A stretch of 64,000 nt of DNA from Massilia phosphatilytica (GTDB lineage: Bacteria > Pseudomonadota > Gammaproteobacteria > Burkholderiales > Burkholderiaceae_D). The notes under the pieces were generated by a model. It ran no database searches, was not told where the DNA came from, and saw nothing but the letters and a program-made list of their open reading frames with translations. A program made the position numbers and the translations under genes. Positions 24,025 to 33,548 of the stretch are shown in pieces. Position 1 is the stretch's first letter; every line of letters begins with the position of its first letter. The DNA is taken from NCBI RefSeq assembly GCF_002968015.1, contig NZ_PUIP01000011.1, forward strand, positions 1 through 64,000, written 5' to 3'.

Positions 24025-25236
24025 ATGAATTTTCTCAGCAACATCCTGCACGCCGTGCTGTCCTTCCTGGATGGCGGTCTGTTCGACCTGTCGGTCTGGC
24101 AGACAGTCGTGTACACGCTGGTCGTCACGCACATCACGATCGCCGGCGTAACGATTTACCTGCACCGCCACCAGGCGCACCGCGCGCTAGACTTGCATCC
24201 GATCATGAGCCACTTCTTCCGCTTCTGGCTGTGGCTGACCACGGGCCAGGTGACCAAGGAATGGGCAGCGGTGCACCGCAAGCACCATGCCAAGTGCGAG
24301 ACGGTGGACGATCCGCACAGCCCGGTGACGCACGGTATCAAGGAAGTGCTGCTGCGTGGCGCGGAGCTGTATCGCGCCGAAACGAAGAACACGGAAACGC
24401 TGGACAAATACGGCCACGGCTGCCCGAACGACTGGATCGAGAACAACCTGTACACGAAGTACAGCTGGCTGGGCGTGTCGGTGCTGCTGCCGCTGAACGT
24501 CGCGCTGTTCGGCGTCATCGGTGTCACGATCTGGGCCGTGCAGATGCTGTGGATCCCGATCACGGCGGCCGGCATCATCAACGGCATCGGCCACTACTGG
24601 GGCTACCGCAACTACGACTGCAACGACGCGGCGACGAACATCATCCCGTGGGGCATCATCATCGGCGGCGAAGAACTGCACAACAACCACCACACGTTCG
24701 CCACGTCGGCCAAGCTGTCGAGCAAGTGGTACGAGTTCGACATTGGCTGGGCGTACATCCGCATGATGGAAATGGTGGGCCTGGCCAAGGTCAAGAAGAC
24801 CATTCCGAAGCCGAAGCTGCAAAAGAACAAGCTGGAAGCCGACTTCGATACCTTGCAGGCCGTCATCGCCAACCGCTATGACGTGATGGCGAAATACGCC
24901 AAGTCCGTCAAGTATGCGTTCCGCGAAGAAGTGGAGCACCTGAAGGAAAAGGCCGAGCTGGAATCGCGCTTCCTGAAGAGCTCGCGCAAGCTGATGCAGC
25001 GCGAACCGGCCAAACTGCAGGCGCCGCAACAGGCGCAATTGGTCGAACTGTTCCAGCACAGCAAAGCCCTGGAGACGATGCACCAGATGCGCGTGGAACT
25101 GGGCGCGATCTGGGAGCGCTCGCACTCGACCCGCGACCAGCTGCTGCACCAACTGCAGGACTGGTGCGCCCGCGCCGAAGCGTCGGGCATCAAGTCGCTG
25201 CAAGAGTTTTCGATGCGCCTGCGCAGCTATGCGTAA
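24025..25236 (+). CDS. fatty acid delta-9 desaturase (acyl-lipid/acyl-CoA type)
   Basis: The 403-residue membrane protein has the three His boxes of integral-membrane desaturases (HRHQAHR, HRKHHAKCE, HNNHH) that bind the di-iron centre, and four hydrophobic helices. A long charged helical C-terminal extension (about 275-403) is typical of the betaproteobacterial form. It introduces a cis double bond into fatty acyl chains and tunes membrane fluidity. It stands alone between a 148-base promoter region and a strong terminator. Confidence 0.92.
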   Translation: MNFLSNILHAVLSFLDGGLFDLSVWQTVVYTLVVTHITIAGVTIYLHRHQAHRALDLHPIMSHFFRFWLWLTTGQVTKEWAAVHRKHHAKCETVDDPHSPVTHGIKEVLLRGAELYRAETKNTETLDKYGHGCPNDWIENNLYTKYSWLGVSVLLPLNVALFGVIGVTIWAVQMLWIPITAAGIINGIGHYWGYRNYDCNDAATNIIPWGIIIGGEELHNNHHTFATSAKLSSKWYEFDIGWAYIRMMEMVGLAKVKKTIPKPKLQKNKLEADFDTLQAVIANRYDVMAKYAKSVKYAFREEVEHLKEKAELESRFLKSSRKLMQREPAKLQAPQQAQLVELFQHSKALETMHQMRVELGAIWERSHSTRDQLLHQLQDWCARAEASGIKSLQEFSMRLRSYA

Positions 25237-25274
25237 GCAAGGTTGACGCGGCCGGCATGGCCGGCCCGTTTCAG

Positions 25275-25300
25275 ACACCCCTCATGCAGGGGTGTTTTTG
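25275..25300 (+). terminator. terminator of the desaturase gene
   Basis: An 8-bp stem (25275-25282 with 25288-25295) followed by TTTTTG. A GGCCGGC inverted repeat lies just upstream (about 25250-25266). Confidence 0.88.
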
Positions 25301-25366
25301 TTTGTGCGTCCGCCGGAGCGCCGGACGCGTATGATCGGCCCACGGGAAACGCCGGGAGAAACAGTC

Positions 25367-25603
25367 ATGCAAGAGCGTCAGCGCCGTTCCGACGACATCA
25401 CTGCGAACGCCGTTGCGCGCGGTTTGAATATCCTTGACGTCCGCAACGCGGAGCTGGCCCGGCGCTACATGGAACACAAGTTCGTTCCGGCCGAAGTGAT
25501 TGGCCGGGTGCTGGCGCATCCCGATTTGCGCCGCCGGCTCAGCCCGGAGCAAGCCATTTCCGAAGCCATTACGCCGTCGCCGCCGGACGATGCCGATGGC
25601 TAG
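25367..25603 (+). CDS. small hypothetical protein, 78 aa
   Basis: The protein is short, basic and helical (begins MQERQRRSDDITANAV), with a C-terminal Pro/Asp tail. It has the look of a small conserved betaproteobacterial protein of unknown role. I chose ATG 25367 for the GGGAGA site 9 bases upstream; earlier ATGs at 25292 and 25331 lack one. It converges on the 92-residue minus-strand gene. Confidence 0.6.
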   Translation: MQERQRRSDDITANAVARGLNILDVRNAELARRYMEHKFVPAEVIGRVLAHPDLRRRLSPEQAISEAITPSPPDDADG

Positions 25604-25614
25604 CCGGCGCCGGT

Positions 25615-25893
25615 TCAGGTGACGCGTTGCCCCATCTCGGGCGACGGCAGGTCCGCGTCGGCGCCTTCCTGGGCGGTGGCATGTTCGGCCCGCATGCTGT
25701 CATCGATCGACTGGCGCTCTTCAAAGGCCAGCTCGGGCGGGTCCAGCATGTCCGCCAGCATGGCGGCGAGTTCCGGCGTGTCCCATGGGACGCCGCTGCG
25801 TTCCCTGGTGTGGATATAGTGCCGGATCTCGCTGTCCTGCTCGGACGTGAGCGGCAGTCCGCGGAAGGTCGTGGAGGGTCTGGATTCTTTCAT
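25615..25893 (-). CDS. small hypothetical protein, 92 aa
   Basis: The protein is soluble and acidic (begins MKESRPSTTFRGLPLT), with a helical middle rich in Leu, Met and Glu. No motif is recognised. It lies between two convergent or same-strand neighbours, with a 142-base gap to the lipoprotein gene. Function unknown. Confidence 0.6.
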   Translation of the reverse strand: MKESRPSTTFRGLPLTSEQDSEIRHYIHTRERSGVPWDTPELAAMLADMLDPPELAFEERQSIDDSMRAEHATAQEGADADLPSPEMGQRVT

Positions 25894-26035
25894 GATGCTC
25901 TCGATTCATATCCCATTGCCGGTCGTGGCCTGAGAGGGACTCTATGCGCGTCATCGAGATGGCACGGGGCGGCACTGCCGGTCATTCGACTGTACGCGCA
26001 TCCGTCACGGGCGAGCGCACGGCAGTGCCGGACAA

Positions 26036-27163
26036 TCAACGGCAGAAAGCGACCGATGGGAATCCGCACGCGATCATGACGGCCACGTCCGGACTCGCCA
26101 GGTAATCCAGGTGCGCCGTCATCGGATTCTCGATCACGCCCAGCCAACTGTGGTCGTTCGAGACGAGCACGTCCGCCACGGCCACGTCCGGCGCCATGTA
26201 GCGGGCAGGCAGCAGGCGGTACGACAGCAAATCGTTCGGATCGGTGAAGGCGACGACGGCCAGGCGCTGCAGGGTGTCCGCGCGGCGGTTGGGCTGGCGC
26301 CGGCGGAGGTCGAGGAAGCGCTGCAGGGCGTCGGGGACCCGCATGTCGAGCGTTCCCATCGCCGGCTGTCCCGCCGTCGACTGCTCGGCCAGGCCCAGGA
26401 TAGGCAACTGGTTGCCGGCCATGAACAGCAGCCCGAGCCGGCGCGCGGCCTGCTGGCCCAGTGCCCGCGTCTCCGGCTGCCACGATTCCAGCATGGCGCT
26501 CAGGGCGTCGAACAACATCTTGCTGCCCAGGCTTTCCGCCACGACGACGAGGGGTGCCTCGCTGTCCGGATTGTTGTCGAGCACTTGCGAGATCGTCCGC
26601 ACCATCGCGTCGCGGATTGCGACGTGGCTTTCTCCCTGGTAGATGACGGCATCGGACAGGCAATCGTTCAGCAGGTTGTCCTTGACGTAGCCGTTCAGCG
26701 AAGCGCGCTTCGGCTTGCATTCGCCGGCAGCCGTGCAATCCGTCGGCTTGCCGGTCATGTCGAAGTCGAGCTGGTGCTTCAGCCCGGCCGTCAGCGGCGA
26801 CCACACGAGGGCGTGGAAGCGCACCGTGCCGCCCGCGAGCCTGCGCGTGCGCTCGACGACTTGCACGCGCGGCGGTGTGGCGGAGATTGCCGGCACCGGG
26901 GCGTGGTCTTCGACGATGCCCGTGATGCGGTCGATCTGGCGCTCGGCCCAGCCCCTATCGTGGGTGCACATGCCGTGGACGAGGAGCACGTCGACGGGCC
27001 GCCCGCTGGCTTGCGCGACGATGCTGGCGATGCCGGGAAAGGTCGCGCTGTCGTGCACGACGACGGTCGGGCGGTAGGGCGTGGCGCAGGCGGAAAGAAC
27101 AGCCAGGGCAGGCAGGAGCGACAGTCGGGTATGCCACAGGTTGTGCCACAGGTTGTGCCACAT
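26036..27163 (-). CDS. lipoprotein with alpha/beta-hydrolase-like fold
   Basis: The 375-residue protein has a lipoprotein signal (LSLLPALAVLSAC, lipobox LSAC) and a serine-hydrolase-like core: LLVHGMCTHDRGW (oxyanion region), VVAESLGSKML (the G-x-S-x-G nucleophile elbow reads A-E-S-L-G), and a possible catalytic His near SNDHSW. It would sit on the outer face of a membrane as an esterase- or lipase-like protein; substrate unknown. The start codon and the next ten codons are a 12-bp tandem repeat giving WHNLWHNLWH (27132-27162). Confidence 0.75.
   Translation of the reverse strand: MWHNLWHNLWHTRLSLLPALAVLSACATPYRPTVVVHDSATFPGIASIVAQASGRPVDVLLVHGMCTHDRGWAERQIDRITGIVEDHAPVPAISATPPRVQVVERTRRLAGGTVRFHALVWSPLTAGLKHQLDFDMTGKPTDCTAAGECKPKRASLNGYVKDNLLNDCLSDAVIYQGESHVAIRDAMVRTISQVLDNNPDSEAPLVVVAESLGSKMLFDALSAMLESWQPETRALGQQAARRLGLLFMAGNQLPILGLAEQSTAGQPAMGTLDMRVPDALQRFLDLRRRQPNRRADTLQRLAVVAFTDPNDLLSYRLLPARYMAPDVAVADVLVSNDHSWLGVIENPMTAHLDYLASPDVAVMIACGFPSVAFCR
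27132..27162. repeat. 12-bp tandem repeat at a gene start
   Basis: TGCCACAGGTTG occurs twice in tandem followed by TGCCACA. The unit is four codons long, so changes in copy number would keep the lipoprotein frame. Confidence 0.9.
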
Positions 27164-27250
27164 AAGGCGATTCTCCAGCGAAGGCGGACAATCGACTATA
27201 GCGACGCGGGAGAGTGGATCAAATGAGCCCAATCAATGGCTTAGAAAAAC

Positions 27251-27287
27251 AAAAAAGCCGCGCGCGGTGAAGCGGGCGGCTTTTTTT
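27251..27287 (-). terminator. terminator after rpmG
   Basis: A GC-rich hairpin (GCCGC/GCGGC arms) with A-run on one side and T-run on the other ends the ribosomal protein operon on the minus strand. Confidence 0.85.
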
Positions 27288-27300
27288 GAAGACAACCAGA

Positions 27301-27468
27301 TTACTTGATCTTGGTTTCTTTGTAGACCACGTGCTTGCGAGCCTTCGGGTCGAATTTGGTGATTTCCATCTTCGCCGGCATCGTGCGCTTGTTCTTGGTC
27401 GTGGTGTAGAAGTGACCCGTACCTGCGGTCGATTCCAGTTTGATCTTGTCGCGGCCAGTTTTTGCCAT
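27301..27468 (-). CDS. rpmG: 50S ribosomal protein L33
   Basis: The 55-residue frame (start ATG 27468, [16 protein letters not shown]; ends KETKIK) is the Cys-less form of L33, a basic protein of the large subunit near the tRNA E site. It is 13 bases after rpmB, as in most Proteobacteria, and is followed by a terminator. Confidence 0.97.
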   Translation of the reverse strand: MAKTGRDKIKLESTAGTGHFYTTTKNKRTMPAKMEITKFDPKARKHVVYKETKIK

Positions 27469-27481
27469 GATGACTCCCTAT

Positions 27482-27718
27482 TTAGATTTTCTCGCCGCGG
27501 GCGCGCATGTCGGCCAGCACAGCGTCGATGCCGAGCTTGTCGATGACGCGCAGGCCGGCGTTCGAAATACGCAGGGAGACCCAGCGGTTTTCGGATTCTA
27601 CGAAAATGCGGCGGTTCTGCAGGTTCGGCAGAAAACGACGCTTCGTTTTGTTGTTGGCGTGGGAGACGTTGTTGCCAACCATCGGACCCTTGCCAGTAAC
27701 TTGGCAAACACGTGCCAT
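27482..27718 (-). CDS. rpmB: 50S ribosomal protein L28
   Basis: The 78-residue protein (start ATG 27718, [17 protein letters not shown]) matches L28 from end to end, including the [13 protein letters not shown] motif. The longer frame upstream is not part of it: a ribosome site (AAGGAG) lies just before 27718. It is the first gene of rpmB-rpmG. The upstream 150 bases are AT-rich and hold the promoter. Confidence 0.97.
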   Translation of the reverse strand: MARVCQVTGKGPMVGNNVSHANNKTKRRFLPNLQNRRIFVESENRWVSLRISNAGLRVIDKLGIDAVLADMRARGEKI

Positions 27719-27876
27719 AGCGCACTCCTTGAGTAAACTTCCACAATCGGAAAAACGAGAGTATAGCTCGAAAACCGTCGCGTAATCAACAACTTGCGGA
27801 AAAAAATTGTGTCTCAATAAATCAAATAGATTTAACAATCGTGAATTTCCGCAATGTTCTCCTTGTAAGGGCTTGT

Positions 27877-28416
27877 TTACACACTGTTATTCGCGCGTCC
27901 GACGTGCGCCACGAGCGCCCGCAGTACGGCCGTGATCGGCGTCGCGAAGCGTGGTTCGGACGCAATACGGTCCGGGTCGACGCGGGAACCGATGACGGGA
28001 ATGCGCAGGCAGGCGTCGAGGACGAGGTCGGCCGACATCGTGCGCAGCGTTTCCCTCAGCGCCTCGTCCGCGTGAAAGGATTGATACGACGGATTCAGCA
28101 CGGCAACCGGCTTCCCCGCGAACGGCGCGTGGTTCACGACCCAGTCCAGCGTGTTCTTGATGGTGGCCGTGACGCCGTGCGCATACTCGGGACTGGCGAT
28201 GAGGAGGGCATCGGCCGCCGTGATCGCTTCCTGCAGCGCACGCACGCCGGGCGGCACGTCGGTGCGCTCGGGATTGAACAGCGGGAAATCCTTGTGCTGC
28301 TCGAAGAGGGAGATGGCGACGCCAGTGGGCGCGAGGTCGCGGCAGGCGCGCAGCAGGCCGCCGGTCATCGAACGGGCACGCTGGCTGCCGCAGAGGGCAA
28401 GGATGTGGAGGGACAT
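27877..28416 (-). CDS. NADPH-dependent FMN reductase family protein
   Basis: The 179-residue flavodoxin-like protein has the phosphate-binding start ([17 protein letters not shown]) and the [19 protein letters not shown] motif of chromate/quinone/FMN reductases. It transfers electrons from NADPH through FMN to quinones, metals or other acceptors. It follows radC on the same strand with a 24-base gap. Confidence 0.9.
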   Translation of the reverse strand: MSLHILALCGSQRARSMTGGLLRACRDLAPTGVAISLFEQHKDFPLFNPERTDVPPGVRALQEAITAADALLIASPEYAHGVTATIKNTLDWVVNHAPFAGKPVAVLNPSYQSFHADEALRETLRTMSADLVLDACLRIPVIGSRVDPDRIASEPRFATPITAVLRALVAHVGRANNSV

Positions 28417-28440
28417 CGGCCCATCTTAGCGCAGATGAGC

Positions 28441-29115
28441 TCAGATCTGTCCGTGCTCCGCGAAGGAATGCACGAGCGGCCCGGCGACGATGAAATGGTC
28501 GAGCACGCGGATGTCCACGAGACTCAGGGCCTTGACGAGTGCGCCCGTCAGGCGCAGGTCGGCCTCGCTCGGCTCCGGCAGGCCGGACGGGTGGTTGTGC
28601 GCGAGGATCACGCTGGCCGCGTTGTAGTCCAGCGCTTCGATGACGACTTCGCGCGGATAGACGCTCGTCTGCGTGAGGGTGCCGCGGAACAGTTCGCGGT
28701 CCGCGATCAGGCGGTTCTTGACGTCCAGAAACAGCACGACGAACGATTCGTGGCGCTGGCCACCCAGCTTGATGCGCAGGTAGCGCTTGACGAGCTCGGG
28801 CGAGCCAAACGCCTCGCCCGCCTGCAATTGCTCGGCGATGGCGCGCCGGGCCAGCTCCATCACGGCCTGCAACTGGGCATATTTCGCCATGCCGAGGCCA
28901 TGCACTTCGGAACAATCGTTCAGGGTCGCGCCGAACAGGCCGTGCAGCGAGCCGAAGTGTTGAAGAATGTCCCGGCCCAGTTCCACGGCGCTCTTGCCGC
29001 GCACGCCGACGCGCAGCAGCAGCGCCAGCAGTTCCGGGTCCGACAACGCCTGCGCCCCTTCGCGCACGAGCCGTTCGCGCGGCCGGGTCTGTTCCGGCCA
29101 GTCTTCGATACTCAT
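28441..29115 (-). CDS. radC: RadC/JAB-domain protein
   Basis: The 224-residue protein starts at ATG 29115 ([16 protein letters not shown]). It has a helix-hairpin-helix N-terminal part and the JAMM metalloprotease-like motif ([10 protein letters not shown] ... PSEADLRLT), with the metal-binding His and Asp residues present. Despite the name, a role in repair or recombination is unproven. It is divergent from fkpB and upstream of the flavin reductase gene. Confidence 0.93.
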   Translation of the reverse strand: MSIEDWPEQTRPRERLVREGAQALSDPELLALLLRVGVRGKSAVELGRDILQHFGSLHGLFGATLNDCSEVHGLGMAKYAQLQAVMELARRAIAEQLQAGEAFGSPELVKRYLRIKLGGQRHESFVVLFLDVKNRLIADRELFRGTLTQTSVYPREVVIEALDYNAASVILAHNHPSGLPEPSEADLRLTGALVKALSLVDIRVLDHFIVAGPLVHSFAEHGQI

Positions 29116-29305
29116 GTAATACCCTCCGTCGACGCGACCGTGCATTATTCGCGCGACGGGAGCAGGACGGTTTGGGCGTGCGCAAGCGGGTGACAGTGGC
29201 GTTTTTGCAAGTGCAACAGATCGGCGACAGAAATCGCGACGGCTGAGGCGGGACGGGCACGGGTGGCTTACAATAGCGGTTTGCTCGTCAACCGAACACG
29301 CAACA

Positions 29306-29761
29306 ATGTCCTCCACTAACGCTCCCGTCGTCACCGACTCGTCGTACCTGACCCTCCATTATCGTCTTGCCACCGCCGACGGTACGGACATCGTCACGAC
29401 CTTCGGCAGCACCCCGGCCACCCTGCTGCTGGGCCAGGGCCAGCTCGCCCCGTTCCTCGAGCAGCGCCTGCTCGGCCTGGCCGAAGGCACGCACACGACG
29501 TTCGACCTGACCGCCGCTGAAGGATTCGGCGAGCGCAATCCCGACCTGATCCAGGTCGTGACGAAGAAGACCCTGGACGAGAACTCGGAACCGGATGCCG
29601 ATTACCAGGTCGGCGACCTCGTCGACTTCCGTGCGCCGGGCGGCGGCCGCTTTGCCGGCGTGCTGCGCGAACTGCGCGCGGACGACGCCGTGTTCGACTT
29701 CAACCACCCGCTGGCCGGCCAGCCGCTGAAGTTCGAAGTCCAGCTGATTTCCGTCCTCTGA
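29306..29761 (+). CDS. fkpB: FKBP-type peptidyl-prolyl isomerase (SlpA-like)
   Basis: The 151-residue protein matches the small SlpA-type FKBPs ([10 protein letters not shown] ... [12 protein letters not shown] ... [12 protein letters not shown]), with the inserted IF domain and the C-terminal [14 protein letters not shown]. It catalyses proline cis-trans isomerisation and acts as a chaperone. It is followed after 20 bases by ispH, the same pairing as in enterobacteria. Confidence 0.93.
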   Translation: MSSTNAPVVTDSSYLTLHYRLATADGTDIVTTFGSTPATLLLGQGQLAPFLEQRLLGLAEGTHTTFDLTAAEGFGERNPDLIQVVTKKTLDENSEPDADYQVGDLVDFRAPGGGRFAGVLRELRADDAVFDFNHPLAGQPLKFEVQLISVL

Positions 29762-29781
29762 CCCAAGCCCGATACCGACAC

Positions 29782-30732
29782 ATGGAAAACGAGATCCTGT
29801 TAGCCCAGCCGCGCGGCTTCTGCGCCGGCGTCGACCGTGCGATCGAGATCGTCGAGCGCGCCCTGCAGCAGTTCGGCGCGCCCATCTACGTGCGCCACGA
29901 AATCGTCCACAACGCCTACGTCGTCAACGACCTGCGCAACAAGGGCGCCATCTTCATCGAAGACCTGGACGACGTCCCGGCCGGCAACACGCTCGTGTTT
30001 TCCGCGCACGGCGTGTCGAAGGCCGTGCGCGAGGAAGCCGAATCGCGCGGCCTGAAGGTCTATGACGCCACCTGCCCGCTCGTCACCAAGGTGCACGTGG
30101 AAGTGGCCAAGATGCGCAAGCAGGGCGCCGAGATCGTCATGATCGGCCACGCCGGCCACCCGGAAGTCGAGGGCACGATGGGCCAGGCGGAGGAGGGCAT
30201 GCACCTCGTCGAGACGGTCGAAGACGTGGCGAAACTGAACGTCGGCAATCCCGACCTGCTGGCCTATGTCTCGCAGACGACCTTGTCCGTCGACGACACC
30301 GCGGAGATCATCACCGCGCTGAAGGCCCGTTTCCCGAACATCGTCGAGCCGAAGAAGGGCGACATCTGCTACGCCACGACGAACCGCCAGGAAGCCGTGA
30401 AATTCATGGCGCCGCAGGTGGAAGTCGTGATCGTCGTCGGCAGCCCGAACAGCTCGAACTCGAACCGCCTGCGCGAAGTGGCGGAAAAGAAGGGCACGCC
30501 GGCCTACATGGTCGACAACGCCGCCGGCATCGATCCGGCCTGGATCGCCGGCAAGAAGCGCATCGGCGTCACGGCCGGTGCGTCCGCCCCGGAAGTGCTC
30601 GTGCAAGCCGTCATCGAGCGCCTGAAGGACCTGGGCGCCGCCAGCGTGCGCGCGCTCGACGGTGTCGAAGAGAACGTCACGTTCCCGCTGCCCAAGGGCC
30701 TGGACGGCGGCAAGGCGGCCGCCGCGGCCTGA
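29782..30732 (+). CDS. ispH: 4-hydroxy-3-methylbut-2-enyl diphosphate reductase
   Basis: The 316-residue iron-sulfur enzyme makes IPP and DMAPP in the last step of the MEP isoprenoid pathway. The three cluster-binding Cys ([28 protein letters not shown]) and the catalytic Glu region (GHPEVEG) are present. It is full length and sits between fkpB and apt on one strand. Confidence 0.97.
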   Translation: MENEILLAQPRGFCAGVDRAIEIVERALQQFGAPIYVRHEIVHNAYVVNDLRNKGAIFIEDLDDVPAGNTLVFSAHGVSKAVREEAESRGLKVYDATCPLVTKVHVEVAKMRKQGAEIVMIGHAGHPEVEGTMGQAEEGMHLVETVEDVAKLNVGNPDLLAYVSQTTLSVDDTAEIITALKARFPNIVEPKKGDICYATTNRQEAVKFMAPQVEVVIVVGSPNSSNSNRLREVAEKKGTPAYMVDNAAGIDPAWIAGKKRIGVTAGASAPEVLVQAVIERLKDLGAASVRALDGVEENVTFPLPKGLDGGKAAAAA

Positions 30733-30740
30733 TCGATCCG

Positions 30741-31283
30741 ATGAACGTATTCGACCTGCGCCCGCGCTCGCCCTCCGGTTTCGCTGCCATTCCGCTGGAA
30801 TTCTTCCAGGACTATCCGGAACCGGGCGTCAACTTCATCGACGTGGGCTGCGTCTTCGACAACCCGCACCACTGGCAGCTCGCCATCGACGCGCTGACCG
30901 AGCGCACGGCCCACCTGGACGTCGACTTCCTCCTCGCGATGGATGCGCGCGGCTTCATGCTGGCGGGCGCGCTCGCGTACCAGCGCGGCATCGGCTTCGC
31001 GATGGCGCGCAAGCCGGGCAAGCTGCCGGGCGCCGCGATCGGCATCGATTACCGCCGCGAGTACGGCAGCGCCACGATCGAGATCCAGCCGGAGCGCATC
31101 AAGGGGCAGCGCGTGCTGATCGTCGACGACGTGCTGGCGACCGGCGGCACGATCGAGGCGGCCGCGACCCTGCTGCGCCGCATCGGCAAGAATGTCGTCG
31201 GTGCCGCGGCCCTGTTCGACGTCGCGTTCTTCAAGGACAAGCGCGACCTGACGATGCCGGTGGTGACCCTGCGCGACGTGTAA
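30741..31283 (+). CDS. apt: adenine phosphoribosyltransferase
   Basis: The 180-residue type I PRTase salvages adenine to AMP. The PRPP-binding loop reads VLIVDDVLATGGTIEA and the purine-binding N-terminal part is typical. It begins 8 bases after ispH and is followed by a terminator, so fkpB-ispH-apt can form one transcript. Confidence 0.94.
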   Translation: MNVFDLRPRSPSGFAAIPLEFFQDYPEPGVNFIDVGCVFDNPHHWQLAIDALTERTAHLDVDFLLAMDARGFMLAGALAYQRGIGFAMARKPGKLPGAAIGIDYRREYGSATIEIQPERIKGQRVLIVDDVLATGGTIEAAATLLRRIGKNVVGAAALFDVAFFKDKRDLTMPVVTLRDV

Positions 31284-31339
31284 TATTCACCAACCCATCT
31301 GTTATGATGGCGTTTGGCATTATGTTGCTTGAATGATGG

Positions 31340-31367
31340 CGGCACTCGTACCACGGGTGCCGTTTTT
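31340..31367 (+). terminator. terminator between apt and livH
   Basis: A 10-bp stem with one G-T pair (31340-31349 with 31353-31362) is followed by TTTTT. The livH leader continues to 31394. Confidence 0.85.
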
Positions 31368-31394
31368 GTTAGTTCGAAAGGAAACCACACAAGC

Positions 31395-32324
31395 ATGGAA
31401 ACTTTTGTCCAACAGATCCTGAACGGGCTGGTGCTGGGCAGCATGTATGCGCTCGTCGCACTCGGCTACACGATGGTCTACGGCGTGCTCAACCTCATCA
31501 ACTTCGCCCACGGCGACGTGCTGATGATCGGCGCCATGGTCGGCCTGTCGATCCTGAAACTGCTGGACGGCGCCTTCCCGGGCCTGCCCGGCGGCGTGCA
31601 GCTGGCCATCGCCATCGTCGGCGCCATCCCCGTCACGATGCTCGTGAACATCCTCATCGAACGCATCGCCTACCGCCGTCTGCGTAACGCGCCGCGCCTG
31701 GCACCCTTGATCACCGCGATCGGGGTGTCGATCCTGCTGCAGACGTTCGCCATGATGATCTGGGGCCGCAGCCCGCTGCCGTTCCCGCAACTGCTGTCGT
31801 CCGACCCGATCATGGTCGGCGGCGCCGTGATCTCGCACACGCAGGTGCTGCTGCTCGTGCTGGCTGCCGCCGCGATGGTCGGCCTCGTCTTCCTCGTCGA
31901 GAAGACCCGGATGGGCCGCGCGATGCGCGCCGTCGCCGAGAATCCCCGCGTGGCAGGGCTGATGGGTGTGGACTCGAACCGCGTCATCGTCGCCACGTTC
32001 GCGATCGGCGCCGCGCTGGCTGCCGTCGCCGGCGTGATGTGGGGCGCGAATTACGCGTCGATCCAGTTCGCGATGGGTACCGTGCCGGGCATGAAGGCGT
32101 TCTCCGCCGCTGTGCTGGGTGGTATCGGCAATATCTACGGCGCCATGATCGGCGGGATCGTCCTCGGCATTATCGAGAGCCTCGGTGCCGGCTACATCGG
32201 CGACCTGACGGGCGGCTTCCTCGGCAGCCACTACCAGGACATCTTCGCGTTCATCGTGCTGATCCTCGTGCTGACCGTGCGTCCGTCCGGCATCATGGGC
32301 GAGCGCGTGGCCGACCGCGCGTAA
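31395..32324 (+). CDS. livH: branched-chain amino acid ABC transporter permease LivH
   Basis: The 309-residue inner-membrane protein has about eight membrane helices and the LivH signature (QQILNGLVLGSMYALVALGYTMVYG; later AVLGGIGNIYGAMIGGI). It forms half of the channel for Leu, Ile and Val uptake. The start is ATG 31395 after an AAAGGA site. It heads livHMGF; the periplasmic binding protein gene is not in this window. Confidence 0.95.
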   Translation: METFVQQILNGLVLGSMYALVALGYTMVYGVLNLINFAHGDVLMIGAMVGLSILKLLDGAFPGLPGGVQLAIAIVGAIPVTMLVNILIERIAYRRLRNAPRLAPLITAIGVSILLQTFAMMIWGRSPLPFPQLLSSDPIMVGGAVISHTQVLLLVLAAAAMVGLVFLVEKTRMGRAMRAVAENPRVAGLMGVDSNRVIVATFAIGAALAAVAGVMWGANYASIQFAMGTVPGMKAFSAAVLGGIGNIYGAMIGGIVLGIIESLGAGYIGDLTGGFLGSHYQDIFAFIVLILVLTVRPSGIMGERVADRA

Positions 32325-32336
32325 GGAGATCGATCC

Positions 32337-33548
32337 ATGGCTCTCCTCACTTTCGACACCGTCCACAAGCCCCGCCAGTCGTACGCCAGCATGGCCGTGC
32401 TGCTGGCCGTGATGCTCGTCTTCCCGTTCGTCGCCGCCCAGTTCGGCAACTCGTGGGTGCGCATCCTCGACATGGCACTGCTGTACATCATGCTGGCGCT
32501 GGGCCTGAACATCGTCGTCGGCTTCGCCGGCCTGCTCGACCTGGGCTATATCGCGTTCTTCGCCGTCGGCGCGTACCTGACGGGCCTGCTCGCATCGCCG
32601 CAGTTCGCCGCGCTGCTGGAATCCGTCGTGAACTACCACCCCGAGCTGCAGGACGCCATCGTGCGCACCTTCGGCGAGGACGTGCGCACGAATGGCATCC
32701 ATTTGTCCGTCTGGTTCATCGTGCCGCTCGCGGGGCTGACCGCCGCGCTGTTCGGCGCGCTGCTGGGTGCGCCCACGCTGAAACTGCGCGGCGACTACCT
32801 CGCGATCGTCACGCTGGGCTTCGGCGAGATCATCCGGATCTTCATGAACAACCTGAACGATCCGATCAATTTCACCAACGGCCCGCAGGGCATCAACCTG
32901 ATCGATCCGATCCGCATCTTCGGCGTGTCGCTGGCCGGCGAGGCGGGCTCGCGCGCGACGGTGTACATCGCCGGGTTCGGCATCCCGTCCGTCAATGCGT
33001 ACTATTTCCTGTTCCTGCTGCTGTGCATCGTGACGATCTTCATGACGAGCCGCCTGCAGCATTCGCGCCTCGGCCGCGCGTGGGTCGCGATCCGCGAAGA
33101 CGAGATCGCCGCGAAGGCGATGGGCATCAACACGCGCAATGTGAAACTGCTCGCGTTCTCGATGGGCGCATCGTTCGGCGGCGTGGCCGGTGCCATGTTC
33201 GCCGCGTTCCAGGGCTTCGTTTCTCCGGAATCGTTCGCGCTGACGGAATCCATCGCCGTGCTGGCGATGGTCGTGCTGGGCGGCATTGGCCACATCCCCG
33301 GCGTCGTGATGGGCGGCGTGCTGCTGGCCGCGTTGCCGGAAGTGCTGCGCCACGTCGTCGAGCCGGCGCAGCAGGCGCTGTTCGGCAAGGTCGTCATCGA
33401 GGCCGAGGTGCTGCGCCAGCTGCTGTACGGCCTGGCCATGGTCCTGATCATGCTGAACCGTCCGGCCGGCCTGTGGCCGTCGCCCGTGAAGGAAGACCGT
33501 CCCGCCGCCGCACTCGCAAAAGAAGAGAAAGAAGAGAGCGAAGCATGA
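32337..33548 (+). CDS. livM: branched-chain amino acid ABC transporter permease LivM
   Basis: The 403-residue second permease has the LivM core (LGLNIVVGFAGLLDLGYIAF; RLGRAWVAIREDE cytoplasmic coupling loop) and a charged Lys/Glu tail. A loop of about 45 residues after NPQFAALLESVV-like positions (about 83-130) is longer than in E. coli LivM core regions and common in Betaproteobacteria. Its stop overlaps the livG start (ATGA). Confidence 0.95.
   Translation: MALLTFDTVHKPRQSYASMAVLLAVMLVFPFVAAQFGNSWVRILDMALLYIMLALGLNIVVGFAGLLDLGYIAFFAVGAYLTGLLASPQFAALLESVVNYHPELQDAIVRTFGEDVRTNGIHLSVWFIVPLAGLTAALFGALLGAPTLKLRGDYLAIVTLGFGEIIRIFMNNLNDPINFTNGPQGINLIDPIRIFGVSLAGEAGSRATVYIAGFGIPSVNAYYFLFLLLCIVTIFMTSRLQHSRLGRAWVAIREDEIAAKAMGINTRNVKLLAFSMGASFGGVAGAMFAAFQGFVSPESFALTESIAVLAMVVLGGIGHIPGVVMGGVLLAALPEVLRHVVEPAQQALFGKVVIEAEVLRQLLYGLAMVLIMLNRPAGLWPSPVKEDRPAAALAKEEKEESEA

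Noticed and set aside
31320-33353. 677-codon minus-strand frame opposite livH and livM
   Set aside because: Low-complexity Asp/His/Arg-rich antisense product; the permease genes on the plus strand are clear.
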